Of a DNA stretch of 64,000 nt, positions 39,398-48,246 are shown in pieces (positions within the stretch are counted from its first letter, which is position 1; the number at the start of each line of letters is the position of its first letter). Origin of the DNA: Desulfuromonas soudanensis (GTDB lineage: Bacteria; Desulfobacterota; Desulfuromonadia; Desulfuromonadales; WTL); the NCBI RefSeq assembly GCF_001278055.1, contig NZ_CP010802.1, positions 1,612,001 through 1,676,000 on the forward strand, in the 5' to 3' direction. Both the position numbers and the translations under genes were made by a program. Under the pieces are notes generated by a model. That model did not search any database, was not told the DNA's origin, and worked only from the letters and a program-made list of their open reading frames with translations.

Positions 39398-40756
39398 TCA
39401 ATGGCCGCCTGTAAGACCGAAAGACTCCTCCACCGTCTGGTAAATGGCAAGGTAGCGCTCATGGACGTCGTGGCGGTCCGCCTCCTCGGGGAGCCCTTCG
39501 TGGCTTCCCCTCTCGATGAGGGCGGCTTGGCGCAGAAGGGCATCCCTTTGTTCGGGATAGCGGGTGAAGGGGAGGATGACCCGGATATTTTCCAGAAGGC
39601 GGATGGTCACGGCGGCATGGGGGCGGCCGTACTGGCGGATCTGATTGAAGGCCGCATCGACGATCTGCTCAAAAGTCGTCGGATAGACGATGACCCGGAC
39701 CTTGTTTTCCTTATCCTTTTTCAGGAGAGACGGAAAGACCCGCTGCGCCAGGTCGCAGAGGGCGATACCGAGATGGTTGATGCAGGAGATGGCGGTAAAG
39801 GGATCGTTGATCCCTGGTGACAGGGCCCGGGAGGCCACCTCCACCAGCTCGTTGACGAGGAAGCCGATATCCTGCTCCGGACTGCGCTTGTGGCCGGTGA
39901 TGAAATGACCGTTCACCGTCCTCGGCAGATCCTCGTCCCCGGTGGCCTCTCCGGGGTAGATCTCGACCAGGGGCGCTCCGGCGACGATGAAATGTCCGAT
40001 CCTGTGGTTGATGCGGATGACCAGGTCTTTCTTCTCGGCCAGCTCCAGGAGTCCCGGGAGGTCGACGGCCTGGAGAAAACCGCTGGATCGGGCCGGCACC
40101 GCTTGGAGCCGGGCTTCGAAATCCTCCGGGAGGAGTTCTCCCAGGGCGTGCTCGGCCTCCCTCGGCCCCAGCGCCTCGCTGATCTTTTCGGGGAAGAGGC
40201 GGTCGATGCCCGAGGTCAGGTCCCGGCTGACCCCGGCGATGATGTTGGTCACCTGGATCGATTCGGCCACATGATGGATGAAATAGATGAGCACGCCGAC
40301 GCAGAGGATGGCCAGCAGGACGGCGACGAGGATGGAGAGGTGGGGAACAAAGGGGGAGCTCGGATTTTCACTGACCGTGCGCAGCACCAGGAGGCAATAG
40401 ATATAGGTGGAGGTGACCATTCCGAGGACGACCTGGTTGCCGCGGTCGCGCATGAAATTCTGCAGCAGGCGCGGTCCGAACTGCTGCGAGGTGAGGGAAA
40501 GGGTGACGATGGTGATGGAAAAGACGATGCCGGTGACGGTGATCATCGATCCGGCCACAGTCGAAAGGATGGCCCTGGCCCCGGCGGACCCGGTGAGAAC
40601 GATCCAGGAGAGCTCGATCAGCCTGTTGTCTTCGTTGAGCAGATCGAGATAGACCAGAAAACTGGCCAGGATCCCGGCCAGGATGGCCATCACCGAGGGG
40701 ATAAACCAGTAGCTGGAGCGCAGCTTTTCGTAAAAATTGACCAATTTAGTTTTCAC
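39398..40756 (-). CDS. DUF2254 membrane protein
   Basis: 452 aa with four to five N-terminal TM helices (VMAILAGILASFLVYLDLL; GSMITVTGIVFSITIVTLSLTSQQFGPRLL), the signature of DUF2254, and a large cytoplasmic domain. The C-terminal part contains ALSPGINDPFTAISCINHLG. Function unknown. It is adjacent to and co-directional with the MscS gene, so an envelope-stress role is inferred. Confidence 0.87.
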   Translation of the reverse strand: MKTKLVNFYEKLRSSYWFIPSVMAILAGILASFLVYLDLLNEDNRLIELSWIVLTGSAGARAILSTVAGSMITVTGIVFSITIVTLSLTSQQFGPRLLQNFMRDRGNQVVLGMVTSTYIYCLLVLRTVSENPSSPFVPHLSILVAVLLAILCVGVLIYFIHHVAESIQVTNIIAGVSRDLTSGIDRLFPEKISEALGPREAEHALGELLPEDFEARLQAVPARSSGFLQAVDLPGLLELAEKKDLVIRINHRIGHFIVAGAPLVEIYPGEATGDEDLPRTVNGHFITGHKRSPEQDIGFLVNELVEVASRALSPGINDPFTAISCINHLGIALCDLAQRVFPSLLKKDKENKVRVIVYPTTFEQIVDAAFNQIRQYGRPHAAVTIRLLENIRVILPFTRYPEQRDALLRQAALIERGSHEGLPEEADRHDVHERYLAIYQTVEESFGLTGGH

Positions 40757-40801
40757 TTGTAAAGCTCACCATCGTCTTTTACTCCAGGGATTTTCGGGGA
40801 G

Positions 40802-40978
40802 CTATCCGCGAACGCTGCGCGGCCCGAGAAAAATCCAGAGGATGAGGCCCAAAACCGGCAGGAGGAAGATCAGCAGTATCCAAAGGGCCTTCGTCCCGCC
40901 GGTGACCGGACTCTGGATCGTTTTCACCATGGCCCAGATATCGGCAACAAGGATGGCAACAGCCAGCAGAAATTCCAT
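40802..40978 (-). CDS. PLDc_N-domain small membrane protein
   Basis: 58 aa with two hydrophobic helices (EFLLAVAILVADIWAMV and ALWILLIFLLPVLGLILWIFLGPR), the PLDc_N domain that elsewhere precedes cardiolipin synthase domains and also occurs alone. AAGGGAAAG precedes the ATG at 40978; a longer frame to 41044 lacks support. Role unknown. Confidence 0.75.
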   Translation of the reverse strand: MEFLLAVAILVADIWAMVKTIQSPVTGGTKALWILLIFLLPVLGLILWIFLGPRSVRG

Positions 40979-41053
40979 ATTTTTTCTTTCCCTTCGGCTT
41001 CCGAAAATTCCGGCGACCGGGACGGCTGACGACCGCCCGGTCACCGCCGGGGG

Positions 41054-41341
41054 TCACTTGAATTTGGCGACCGCCTTGTCGAGAGCCGACTTGAGTTCGT
41101 CGCCGGCTTTATCCAGGCCTGATTTGAGATCCTTCCAGGCGCCGCTTCCGGCCTTTTTCATCTCTTCCAGTTTACTGCGCGCCGCCTTTTCCTTCTCTTT
41201 GAGCCGCTTGATCTGGTCCTGATATTCGATTTTGGCGTCGGCCTTGGCCCCATCTGCCCTGGCCTCCAGTTGGGCTATCTTTGCCTTCCATTCCTTGAGT
41301 TTGGCTTCGTATTTTTCCTGATAAGCAGTTTTTTCTTCCAT
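41054..41341 (-). CDS. Cytoplasmic coiled-coil stress-type protein
   Basis: 95 aa, almost entirely charged heptad coiled coil (AYQEKYEAKLKEWKAKIAQLEARA), ending in GSGAWKDLKSGLDKAGDELKSALDKA. The C-terminal GAW..LK.G motif recurs in the exported coiled-coil protein at 50362-50841 and resembles the sll1863-type stress family. AAGGAGA precedes the ATG. No catalytic residues. Confidence 0.75.
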   Translation of the reverse strand: MEEKTAYQEKYEAKLKEWKAKIAQLEARADGAKADAKIEYQDQIKRLKEKEKAARSKLEEMKKAGSGAWKDLKSGLDKAGDELKSALDKAVAKFK

Positions 41342-42002
41342 GAGAATCTCCTTTGGCGAGGGTTTGCCGGATCCAGACTGCGCATTCGCCTACAAGCTTA
41401 TCCAAAGAAGGGGAATTCTCAACATCGAGGGACGACAGGGGGACTTATCCTTCCAGGTGGCCGCGACGGACGGGGACGGTTGCAGGAGCCGGTATCCTGA
41501 TGAGGTGACATCGATCTCTGACCGCCGTCCTGTTGCCTTCGTCCCGGGTTTCCCCGGACCAGCGAAGTTCCCTCCTGTACGGGAAACGGCCAAACAATCC
41601 TTCGAGGAAACTAAGAAATGAACGAACTGCCATAACGGGAGGACCAAGAACCCGGCATCGAAGATTACGGATTCATTTCCGACTGCCATTCGCCGGCCCT
41701 CGTCTCCCGTTGGGGGAGTTTGAGCCTCCCGTCTCTTTTTCCCCGGAATTTTCATGCTGTGGAGCTAAACGGATATCGGCCGAAGCGGTCGCACTTCAGA
41801 GCTATTTTGGATCTGGACTGAAGAGAGGTTCCGATCCTTTCTATCCATGGATTTGTCTGATACAATCCGGACGTTTTTTCAGCCATTGTCGCGGCGAGTT
41901 TTTCGGGGTGATTGATCCTGACGTCTCAAAACGAAACCTTGCACAGCCCAATCCGGGTTGTTACGAATTCATTCATCATTGAAAACATTTGGAGGCAAAA
42001 AA
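41342..42002. other. Long intergenic region
   Basis: About 660 bp. Reading frames present here are short, have no ribosome sites and no family resemblance. A TACAAT hexamer near 41863 might be a -10 box for the following gene but no -35 matches. An AAAACATTTGGAGG site at 41985-41998 belongs to the next gene. No hairpin terminator is obvious. Confidence 0.5.
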
Positions 42003-42359
42003 ATGGAAATCGATCTCGATCTACTCGCCTATCTGGTCGGCAAGGGCATGCGTCACATTGAGGCGAGTGTGGCCGGATCCTCCTACCTCCCCCGAACGGT
42101 CAAGGGAGTCGGAATCTTTCTCCTCGACAGGGATGGCAATCTCGGCGTGCTGACCGCCAAGCAGCAGGTTACCTATGAGAAATTTCTCAAGCCGCTTCTG
42201 TTCGACGTCCCCTGTTGTGGAGAGACGGGCCCGAAGAGCTGCCGCGGGAACGGTCTGGTCGAGCCGGACCTCCTTCTGCAAGGATTTCGCGAGGATGACC
42301 TGAGGTGTCGGGCCTGCCGGGCGGCGACGGTCGGGGAGAGCACGAAGCAGGAAGGGTGA
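42003..42359 (+). CDS. Cysteine-rich protein of unknown function
   Basis: 118 aa, soluble. A beta-rich first half (VKGVGIFLLDRDGNLGVLTAKQQVTYEKFLKPLLFDVP) leads to CCGETGPKSC (Cys71, 72, 80) and a later CRAC (Cys102, 105), which together could bind zinc. GGAGG precedes the ATG at 42003 by 7 bp. No family recognised. Confidence 0.65.
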   Translation: MEIDLDLLAYLVGKGMRHIEASVAGSSYLPRTVKGVGIFLLDRDGNLGVLTAKQQVTYEKFLKPLLFDVPCCGETGPKSCRGNGLVEPDLLLQGFREDDLRCRACRAATVGESTKQEG

Positions 42360-42431
42360 GGGTGAGGGGACGACAGCCACGTTTGCATCCATCCAGGGTC
42401 TTTGGCGGACAGGGGAGGGGACGAAAAGGAC

Positions 42432-42460
42432 TTTGCCCGGGGAGGGCGTGCGGCTATAGT
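42432..42460 (+). promoter_or_regulatory. Possible promoter of outer-membrane protein gene
   Basis: TTTGCC, a 17-bp spacer and TATAGT, 46 bp upstream of the ATG at 42506. The -10 is good, the -35 moderate. Confidence 0.45.
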
Positions 42461-42505
42461 GAGCGAGACTTTTCCGATGCCGATGAAGTTTTTCAGCGAG
42501 GCGCC

Positions 42506-43516
42506 ATGCACGTTTTTTTCTATACACTGCTGCCGGTCGCGGCCCTGTGGGGGGGGGTGGTCCTTTTGCCGGGGAACGCCCTGGCGAATCGGATCACCAC
42601 CGTCGATCTCGGCATCGAAAGCGGCTATCGCCAGGACAACCTCGACTGGAACATGGCCGGCAACCTCGACGGCACCTCCCCCAACGTCCTTTCCGAACTG
42701 AGCTGGGACGATCTGAAGCTCCTTCAGGTCGACGCCAGGGGTCGTTTCACCCTCGGCCGCCCGGGGGCGCCGGTCGCTTTTCACGCCCGCTCCAACCTCG
42801 GAGTCGGCACCATCATCGATGGCAGCAACCAGGATTCAGATTACGGCGGCGACAACCGGACCCTGGAATTTTCCCGCTCCAACAACGATACCAGCGACGG
42901 TGGTGCCCTCGATATTTCCATCGGGCTCGGACCGCGCTTCGCCTTCGGCGGCGGCGCCCTGACCCTCACCCCTCTGTTCGGCTACTCCTACCACGGACAG
43001 TATCTCCGGCTCAGCGGCGGCAACCAGACGGTGTCGAATCAGGATATCGCCACGGCGGTTTTCGGAGTGGACGCTGACGGCGAGCCCCTGGTGAATGTGC
43101 CACCCACCGGCCCCTTCAGCGGCCTCGACAGCAGCTACGACGCCCATTGGTGGGGCCCCTGGCTCGGCCTCGACCTGACCCTTGCTCCCACCGCCGCCCT
43201 GACACTTACCGGCAGCGGCGAATATCATCTCGCCGACTATCTCGGAGAAGCCGACTGGAACCTGCGTACCGACCTCGCCCACCCGGTGAGCTTCGACCAC
43301 CAGGCCGACGCTTCCGGAGTCGTCTTTGCCCTCGGCACCGAGTGGGCTTTTCACCGGCGCTGGGCTCTCACCGGGCGTTTCGGCTACCAGAAATGGCAGA
43401 CGGACAGGGGTCTTCACCGGGTCTTTCTCGCCGACGGCACCGTCGGCGTGACACGCCTCAACGCAGTCAACTGGGAGTCCGCCGCTCTGATGGTCGGCGC
43501 CCGCTGTCGTTTCTGA
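42506..43516 (+). CDS. Outer-membrane beta-barrel protein
   Basis: 336 aa. Signal peptide (MHVFFYTLLPVAALWGGVVLLPGNALA), then alternating aromatic/polar strands (VDLGIESGYRQDNLDWNM, LTLTPLFGYSYHGQYLRLSGG, LTGRFGYQKWQTDRG) and a C-terminal Phe (ARCRF), as expected for an outer-membrane barrel. Ligand unknown. The next gene begins 43 bp downstream. Confidence 0.75.
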   Translation: MHVFFYTLLPVAALWGGVVLLPGNALANRITTVDLGIESGYRQDNLDWNMAGNLDGTSPNVLSELSWDDLKLLQVDARGRFTLGRPGAPVAFHARSNLGVGTIIDGSNQDSDYGGDNRTLEFSRSNNDTSDGGALDISIGLGPRFAFGGGALTLTPLFGYSYHGQYLRLSGGNQTVSNQDIATAVFGVDADGEPLVNVPPTGPFSGLDSSYDAHWWGPWLGLDLTLAPTAALTLTGSGEYHLADYLGEADWNLRTDLAHPVSFDHQADASGVVFALGTEWAFHRRWALTGRFGYQKWQTDRGLHRVFLADGTVGVTRLNAVNWESAALMVGARCRF

Positions 43517-43559
43517 ACGCTCTCTTTTTGTCACCGATCCGACACCCGAATGGGGTTCC

Positions 43560-44231
43560 ATGACGATCAGCGAACCGATGACCCTCTTCACCGACTCCCT
43601 TCTCGCCGGGGTGGTCTTCTATTTTGCCCTCCGTCTGCAGGGACTTTGGCGCGCCGGCCGACAACTCTCGGTGCGCCTCTGGGCCGGGGCCTTTTTCGCT
43701 TCGAGCCTGGCGGCAGCCAGTGGCGGCACCTATCATGGATTCCGTCCCGCTCTCGGCGAGACGGGGGCGTTTCTCCTTTGGAAGATCACGGTCGCTGCCA
43801 TCGGCCTGACCGGTCTGCTGATGGTCTGCTCCATGGCCATGGCGGTCCTCCGCGGCCGCGGGCGTCGGGCCTTGGTGGGTCTGGCCTTCTTGCAGTATCT
43901 TCTCTATCTGGGGTGGATGGGCGGGCACGACGCCTTTCTCTACGTCATCCTCGACTACGTCCCGGCCCTTCTCTGCGTCCTTTTTTTGCAGCTGTACGAC
44001 GGGTGGCGCGTCGGGGCGCCAGCTGCTCCCTGGCTGGCGGGAGGGGTGGTCATGTCTTTTGCCGCCGCCGCCATCCAGGCCAGCGGCTTCACCCTGCATC
44101 CGCACTTCAACCACAATGACCTCTATCATGTCGTGCAGCTAGGTGCTTTCTATCTTCTTTATCGCGGAGGGGCGCTTTTGGCCGACCGCCGGGACGACCT
44201 CGGAGTCAGGAACGGAGAAGGTCGAGCCTGA
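43560..44231 (+). CDS. Polytopic membrane protein of the CREST/ceramidase-like type
   Basis: 223 aa with about seven TM helices. His59 (GGTYHG), Asp132, His185, Asp187 and His190 (HNDLYH) form the His/Asp set used by the CREST superfamily of membrane hydrolases (alkaline ceramidase, PAQR, DUF6962). The hydrolase role is inferred from these residues. It overlaps the 3' end of the convergent YhcH gene by 26 bp. Confidence 0.7.
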   Translation: MTISEPMTLFTDSLLAGVVFYFALRLQGLWRAGRQLSVRLWAGAFFASSLAAASGGTYHGFRPALGETGAFLLWKITVAAIGLTGLLMVCSMAMAVLRGRGRRALVGLAFLQYLLYLGWMGGHDAFLYVILDYVPALLCVLFLQLYDGWRVGAPAAPWLAGGVVMSFAAAAIQASGFTLHPHFNHNDLYHVVQLGAFYLLYRGGALLADRRDDLGVRNGEGRA

Positions 44232-44676
44232 CCTTGACCACGACCTTCTTCACCGTCTGCGGCGGGGTCCCGTTGACCAGCCCGGCCATATGGGCGTCCT
44301 GGGGAAAGAGAGCGAGAAAACGTCCGGCAACGACATCGACGCGCACCGGACCGATCGTGGGGCGCCGGTAGAAGGTTGCGTCCTTTGAAGGATCGTAGGG
44401 AACGTCGACGTCCAGGGTGTTGGTGGGAAAACATTCGAACATCTCGCTGCCGACAAGAACGCTCTGGATGTCAAGATAGTTGCGGTGCGCCTCGAGGAGG
44501 CCCTCCTGCGGTTCCTTGGTCCGATAGCTCATCACCCGGGCAAATATCCCCTCGCCGGCGATGGGGTATTCCCCCTCGGCGCAGTCGACCGGCAGGGTGC
44601 GAAGAAAGTCCATGGCGGCGGTCCAGGCTGTCCCCAGGCCGTAGTACTCACCGTTTTCCAACGTATCGATTATCAT
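44206..44676 (-). CDS. YhcH/YjgK/YiaL family protein
   Basis: 156 aa, a cupin-like DUF386 protein. Family markers are MIIDTLENGEYYGLG, YRTKEPQEGLLEAHRNYLDIQ, DVPYDPSKDATFY and the metal/sugar-binding FPQDAHMAGL. Family members are linked to sialic acid or other sugar metabolism and bind zinc; the sugar here is unknown. GGAGGAAGG precedes the ATG, ruling out the 8-residue extension. Confidence 0.87.
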   Translation of the reverse strand: MIIDTLENGEYYGLGTAWTAAMDFLRTLPVDCAEGEYPIAGEGIFARVMSYRTKEPQEGLLEAHRNYLDIQSVLVGSEMFECFPTNTLDVDVPYDPSKDATFYRRPTIGPVRVDVVAGRFLALFPQDAHMAGLVNGTPPQTVKKVVVKVRLDLLRS

Positions 44677-44752
44677 TCCTTCCTCCTTTTGCCGCCGCAT
44701 TCCTATGGCTCTTGAGTAACTCGATTTTGGTTCCGGTCAAAGAGCAAGATTT

Positions 44753-44826
44753 GCCACTAAGGCACCAAGACACCAAGTACACTATTTTTGGTTTTGATCT
44801 TCTTGATGTCTTCGTGCCTTGGTGGC
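44753..44826. repeat. Imperfect inverted repeat (caccaagaca type)
   Basis: Arms of 25 bp at 44753-44777 and 44802-44826 match at 22 of 25 positions when one is inverted. Both contain the ACCAAGGCAC/AGACACCAAG words seen in a dispersed repeat common in environmental bacterial genomes. It lies between yhcH-like and GIY-YIG genes and would form a long hairpin. Confidence 0.7.
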
Positions 44827-44838
44827 TAAAAATCCTGT

Positions 44839-45165
44839 TTAAAAGTTACTTTCTGATAAAAGGGCGCCCGTCACCCCAAGGTCGAGGAGGTCAAGAAGCT
44901 GTTGCCGGTTCGGGGTTGCGGCAACCAGAGCTTCCTTGCGCCTTTTGTGGAGCTTTTTGACCCGGAGTTCCACCTTCAGCGCCAGGCTCCGGTCGCCGAG
45001 TTTGCAGGTATAGACGAGGTCCAGGGTGGTACAGCCCCGGGTGAACCGGGCGCCACGGCAACCGCCGGCACGGTGTTCGGCAAGACGCCGTGGCAGGTCG
45101 TTGCTGATCCCGGTGTAAAGGGCGTTGCGTTCGTTTCTCAGGATGTAAAGGGACCAGGTGCCCAT
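44839..45165 (-). CDS. GIY-YIG domain protein
   Basis: 108 aa with the GIY-YIG nuclease pattern: SLYILRNERNALYTGISNDLPRRLAEHRAGG, catalytic Arg in the same helix, and a later Glu (VELRVKKLHKRRK). It resembles the UPF0213 (YhbQ-like) family. DNA-nicking is inferred only. It ends 13 bp beyond the inverted-repeat element. Confidence 0.82.
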   Translation of the reverse strand: MGTWSLYILRNERNALYTGISNDLPRRLAEHRAGGCRGARFTRGCTTLDLVYTCKLGDRSLALKVELRVKKLHKRRKEALVAATPNRQQLLDLLDLGVTGALLSESNF

Positions 45166-45329
45166 TGGAGTCGTCTTTGGCGTCCGGCAAGAGAGTGAAG
45201 AGGGTCGGGCGAAGGGTGCGGAAGGCTTCCGGCGACGTTCAAGCCCGGGTCGATTTCCGGAGATTAATTTTACCGATTTTACACAAGGTTTTTACCATGG
45301 ACAGGGCCGCTGACGCCATCTTTATTGCT

Positions 45330-45358
45330 TGACCCCCGGGGTGGGTCATTCTAATATG
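45330..45358 (+). promoter_or_regulatory. Promoter with internal palindrome upstream of pseudopilin
   Basis: TTGACC (45330-45335), 17-bp spacer and TAATAT (45353-45358): a strong sigma-70 promoter. The inverted repeat TGACCC-N7-GGGTCA (45331-45349) fills the -35 and spacer, so a repressor bound there would block it. It serves the pseudopilin and HD-GYP genes. Confidence 0.65.
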
Positions 45359-45425
45359 TGAGAGTTTTTAATCCATGGTGTGCCAATGGGCAATGTCGGG
45401 AAGTCGCGTGGAAAAGTACCGAAAT

Positions 45426-45986
45426 ATGGCTTTGAAAGGTTCCGGGTGGCGCCGTCTCCCAGGAGTCGGCCGGCATCCGAAATTGGGTTGGATCTTTCGG
45501 TCCAACCCCTTGTGCCGACGCTTTTCCCTGCAGCCCGGTGGTTTCACCCTCCTGGAACTGCTTTTGGTTGTGGCCATTCTCGCAACCCTGGCCGCCCTGG
45601 CGATTCCCAGCTATTTCGAATACATACAAAGGGTCAGGATTACCCGGGCCATTGTTGAAATCCGCATGATTTCCAATCAGATTGCAATGCACCAGGATCA
45701 TAACGGCGGATTCCCCGAAACTCTGGCAGAGCTGGGCCTGCCCGTGCCGAAGGATCCCTGGGGACATCCCTACCAATACCTGCTGCTCGCGGGGAAACCC
45801 GACAAAGGGCCAGACAAAGTTTCGCCGCGCAAGGACAAATCGCTTCATCCTCTGAATTCAGATTTTGATCTCTGCAGCATAGGCGCCGACGGTCAAACCA
45901 ACCTCGCCCTCACGGCCCAGGTGAGCAAGGATGACATCATCCGGGCCAATGATGGCGACTTCATCGGCCTTGCCGAACGATATTGA
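45426..45986 (+). CDS. Type IV/type II pseudopilin-like protein
   Basis: About 186 aa. The prepilin-peptidase site G^FTLLELLLVVAILATLAALAIPSYFEYIQR is clear, and the C-terminal half (GFPETLAELGLPVPKDPWGHPYQYLL) is GspG-like. The start is uncertain: the chosen ATG (45426) leaves a 39-residue leader, an ATG at 45375 an even longer one, and a TTG ten codons before the cleavage Gly would give the usual short one. It ends 12 bp before the HD-GYP gene. Confidence 0.8.
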   Translation: MALKGSGWRRLPGVGRHPKLGWIFRSNPLCRRFSLQPGGFTLLELLLVVAILATLAALAIPSYFEYIQRVRITRAIVEIRMISNQIAMHQDHNGGFPETLAELGLPVPKDPWGHPYQYLLLAGKPDKGPDKVSPRKDKSLHPLNSDFDLCSIGADGQTNLALTAQVSKDDIIRANDGDFIGLAERY

Positions 45987-45998
45987 CGAGGGAATACC

Positions 45999-48131
45999 TT
46001 GACCAAGAACGCATACTCCTTTCACAGCAAGGTTGGTCGGCGGATTTTTCTGATTTTTCTGAGTTGCGCCATCCTGCCCATCTCCGCGCTGACCCTCCTT
46101 TCCTACCAGCAGGTGGCCCACCACCTCAAAGAGCAGTCCCACCTGCGTCTGCGTCATGCCAGCAAGAATATCGGCATGGCCGTCTTTGAAAATCTCACGG
46201 CACTCAATGACGAAATGCTGGTGCTGGCCACCCTTTATCCCAGTCATCCCGACCAATTTGGCAGCATTTTTCCCCGGCAGCAGCACAGCCTCGATAAACA
46301 CTTCATCAGCCTGGCCATTATCGAAGGGAGCGGGGAGAAGCGACCTCTGTTGAGGGATATGCCACCGGCGCGGGGATTTTCCGCCGTGGAACGGGCCCAC
46401 CTGGCCCAGGGAAAAACGCTTTTCTGGGTTCAGTTTGAAAAAGAAGGGAATAAGAGAGCCTTTTTGGCCGCGCCCCTGGTCTCTTCCGGTTCCGGCCAGG
46501 ATCTGCTGGTGGGAGAGATTTCTATCAGGGATCTTTTCCGGCAGTCCCTTCAGGCTCTATCCCTGGAGAGGGAAGTCCTGGTCCTTTCCTCCAAAGGTGC
46601 GGTTGTCTTCGGCACTCGGTCCTTTCCGGCCGAATGGCTGGAGAAAGCGGGCGATCACCTGTCCGGGGGAGTTTCCGGAGAGTTCGAAATGGCTGGTGAG
46701 GAGGGTGGGGAGATGGTCGGTTACTGGACCATCTTTTTCAGGGGAACCTATGCCGCCGATGACTGGTCGGTATTCGTGCTGGAGCCCCACAACTCCGCTT
46801 TCGCGGCGCTGAGCCATTTCCGCAAGAATTTTTACCTGGTCGCTCTCTTGTCTTTGTGGGTCGTCCTGCTGTTCAGCAGCGTGTATATCCGCAAAACGCT
46901 GACCCCCCTTAAAATGCTTAAGGAGGGAACCCGCAGGCTCAGTGAGGGGGATTTGTCCCAAAGGGTGGAGATCGACAGCGCCGACGAATTTCAGGAACTC
47001 TCCCTCTCCTTTAACGGCATGGCCGATAAAATCGAAGAGCAGTTTTCCACCCTGGAGAAGACCGGAAAGACCATTCGCCTGATTCTGGCCGATCTGGACC
47101 GGGACAAGATTGTCGATACGCTGTTGACCAGGATGAACCGGATCGTCCGTTGCGATTGGGTCTCCGTGACCTTCGAGCGCCCCGGGAAAGGCGGGTTTCA
47201 GACCTGTCTGGCCTCGACGACGGACGAGGGGGGGGCAAGGCAACGCTTCGATACGGATCTGGGCCCTTCGGAACTTGAAGCGCTCCGGGCAATCGAAGAA
47301 TTTCTTGTCACCGACACCCTCGGGTCACTCTCCGTACTCCTTTCGCCAATTCGGGATCTTGGGGCGCGGACCTGCCTGGTCCTTCCGGTTGGCAAGGAGC
47401 AAAAGGTCACGGGGGTTTTGATCCTCGGGTATCATTTGCAGCAGAAACCGCGGCAGGAGGATGTCATCCGCACCAGGGCGATTGCAGACCAGGTGGGGAT
47501 TGCCCTGGCCAACGCCAGCCTCGTGGATGAGCTGGCCAATCTCAATTTCGACACCTTGATGGCTCTGGCGCGAACGGTGGACGCCAAGTCCACGTGGACG
47601 GCCGGACATTCGGAACGGGTTACAAAAATCGCCATGGCGATCGGTGGGGAGCTGAAACTGTCGCAGGGGGAGCTCGATCAACTCCATCGCGCCAGCCTCC
47701 TGCACGACATCGGTAAAATCGCCGTGCCCAATCTCATCCTCGACAAGGCAAACCGCCTGACCGAAACGGAGTATCAGCTCGTTCAATCACACCCCGACAA
47801 AGGGGTGCGGATCCTTGAACCGATCAGAGCCTACAGGGATGTCCTCCCCATTGTGGCCCAGCACCATGAATGGTTCGATGGCCGCGGCTATCCCCTGGGG
47901 TTGAAGGGGGAAAAAATCTGTCTCGGTGCACGGATTCTCGCCGTTGCCGACGTCTACGATGCATTGATCTCCCATCGTCCCTATCGGCCGGCCCGGGAGG
48001 CCAAGGAGGTCCTGTTATACATGCAAAAAGGGGCAGGAAGTCAGTTCGATCCGGAGGTGGTCAACGCCCTTCTCAATATTGAGGACAGTGTTTTTGTCCC
48101 GTCCGAAGCCCAGGCCTCACTTCCTGTGTAA
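45999..48131 (+). CDS. HAMP-GAF-HD-GYP sensor phosphodiesterase
   Basis: 710 aa, TTG start after GAGGGAA. TM1 (about 16-36) and TM2 (about 277-299) flank a periplasmic sensor. HAMP, a GAF-like region (about 370-510) and an HD-GYP domain follow: HSERVTKIAMAIG, LLHDIGKIAVP and HHEWFDGRGYP contain the HD dyad and the GYP motif. HD-GYP proteins hydrolyse c-di-GMP, and some act on cGAMP (V-cGAP). It is translated with the pseudopilin gene. Confidence 0.92.
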   Translation: MTKNAYSFHSKVGRRIFLIFLSCAILPISALTLLSYQQVAHHLKEQSHLRLRHASKNIGMAVFENLTALNDEMLVLATLYPSHPDQFGSIFPRQQHSLDKHFISLAIIEGSGEKRPLLRDMPPARGFSAVERAHLAQGKTLFWVQFEKEGNKRAFLAAPLVSSGSGQDLLVGEISIRDLFRQSLQALSLEREVLVLSSKGAVVFGTRSFPAEWLEKAGDHLSGGVSGEFEMAGEEGGEMVGYWTIFFRGTYAADDWSVFVLEPHNSAFAALSHFRKNFYLVALLSLWVVLLFSSVYIRKTLTPLKMLKEGTRRLSEGDLSQRVEIDSADEFQELSLSFNGMADKIEEQFSTLEKTGKTIRLILADLDRDKIVDTLLTRMNRIVRCDWVSVTFERPGKGGFQTCLASTTDEGGARQRFDTDLGPSELEALRAIEEFLVTDTLGSLSVLLSPIRDLGARTCLVLPVGKEQKVTGVLILGYHLQQKPRQEDVIRTRAIADQVGIALANASLVDELANLNFDTLMALARTVDAKSTWTAGHSERVTKIAMAIGGELKLSQGELDQLHRASLLHDIGKIAVPNLILDKANRLTETEYQLVQSHPDKGVRILEPIRAYRDVLPIVAQHHEWFDGRGYPLGLKGEKICLGARILAVADVYDALISHRPYRPAREAKEVLLYMQKGAGSQFDPEVVNALLNIEDSVFVPSEAQASLPV

Positions 48132-48246
48132 GTACCCCCCCCACTAAATTCCCTGGACCCGGCACTCTGGCTGACGATCAATCGCGCTGGTACGACAGAC
48201 CGCCGGCTCCGACAGACGGCCTGCGGGAAGGAAAGAATGGCGACGG

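Noticed and set aside
41390-41755. A 121-codon minus-strand frame in the long intergenic region
   Set aside because: No ribosome site, no hydrophobic or domain pattern, low-complexity composition.
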